DNA from: Deltaproteobacteria bacterium
GTDB lineage: Bacteria > Desulfobacterota > DSM-4660 > Desulfatiglandales > HGW-15
Length of the DNA stretch: 5,638 nucleotides
Assembly (NCBI GenBank): GCA_030671095.1
Contig: DAOVAK010000213.1
Location: 1 to 5,638 of the forward strand
Reading direction: 5' to 3'
Position 1 is the stretch's first letter; each line of letters opens with the position of its first letter. Under the pieces are notes generated by a model that made no database searches, was not told the origin of the DNA, and saw nothing but the letters and a program-made list of their open reading frames with translations. Below are positions 5,494 to 5,638 of the stretch, in pieces. Made by a program: the position numbers and the translations under genes.

Positions 5494-5638
5494 CCACAGG
5501 GATCAGGGTTGTAGGCATTTTAATGCTGTCGGTCACCATTTTGGTCATGTTTCTCAAGCTCGGCCAATATGATGCTGAGGAGGGGTGCTGAAGGGGTTGA
5601 TCCTTTGCTGATTCGAAGATGTTAGTTTTTAGCCTTTT
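5494..5638. other. Right-edge region without a supported gene
   Basis: I see no convincing coding region, RNA or repeat here. A plus-strand ORF at 5523-5591 (22 codons, hydrophobic, MLSVTILVMFLKLGQY) has no Shine-Dalgarno sequence. A minus-strand frame stays open from the right edge to 5426 but passes through the terminator stem and resembles no family I know. Either could be a remnant of a gene beyond the edge. Confidence 0.4.

Noticed and set aside
5523..5591. 22-codon hydrophobic plus-strand ORF
   Set aside because: It has no ribosome binding site and lies directly after a strong terminator; a real single-span microprotein cannot be excluded but is not supported.
5426..5638. Minus-strand frame open from the right edge (71 codons)
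   Set aside because: It crosses the perfect terminator stem, has no recognisable motif, and is short enough to be chance.

Overview
The window looks like a chromosomal segment of a Gram-negative bacterium, most likely from the former Deltaproteobacteria (Desulfobacterota or relatives). That placement is an inference. It rests on the pairing of a UPF0182 (COG1615) membrane protein with a KAS III-like enzyme whose closest sequences, as I recall them, occur in Bacteroidetes and deltaproteobacteria, and on moderate base composition. No mobile element, tRNA, rRNA or CRISPR array is visible.

Layout from left to right. (1) Positions 1-1041, minus strand: a nearly complete 3-oxoacyl-ACP synthase III (FabH-like) gene whose last few codons lie beyond the left edge. 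Its Cys-His-Asn active site is intact. (2) Positions 1042-1490: a 449-base divergent intergenic region. It holds a good extended -10 promoter for the KAS III gene, two perfect inverted repeats that would lie in that gene's long leader, a 16-codon minus-strand ORF with an excellent ribosome binding site, and a stem-loop just upstream of the next gene. (3) Positions 1491-4349, plus strand: a full-length UPF0182 integral membrane protein with seven predicted transmembrane segments and a large domain outside the membrane. (4) Positions 4350-4665: a 316-base non-coding region rich in inverted repeats. It has a weak terminator, a longer stem-loop, two strong hairpins, and an upstream C-run that is exactly complementary to the Shine-Dalgarno region of the next gene. 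(5) Positions 4666-5409, plus strand: a secreted protein with one immunoglobulin-like 'choice-of-anchor D' (ASPM/HYDIN-type) domain, a helical Cys-containing segment and an odd cationic, tryptophan-rich C-terminus. (6) A strong Rho-independent terminator at 5455-5493, then about 145 bases with no supported gene.

The three genes do not form one operon. The KAS III and UPF0182 genes are divergent, and the exported-protein gene has its own structured leader and terminator. Nothing in the sequence ties the three into one pathway. The most interesting parts are the structured leader of the exported-protein gene, with its possible sequestration of the ribosome binding site, and that protein's unexplained C-terminus.
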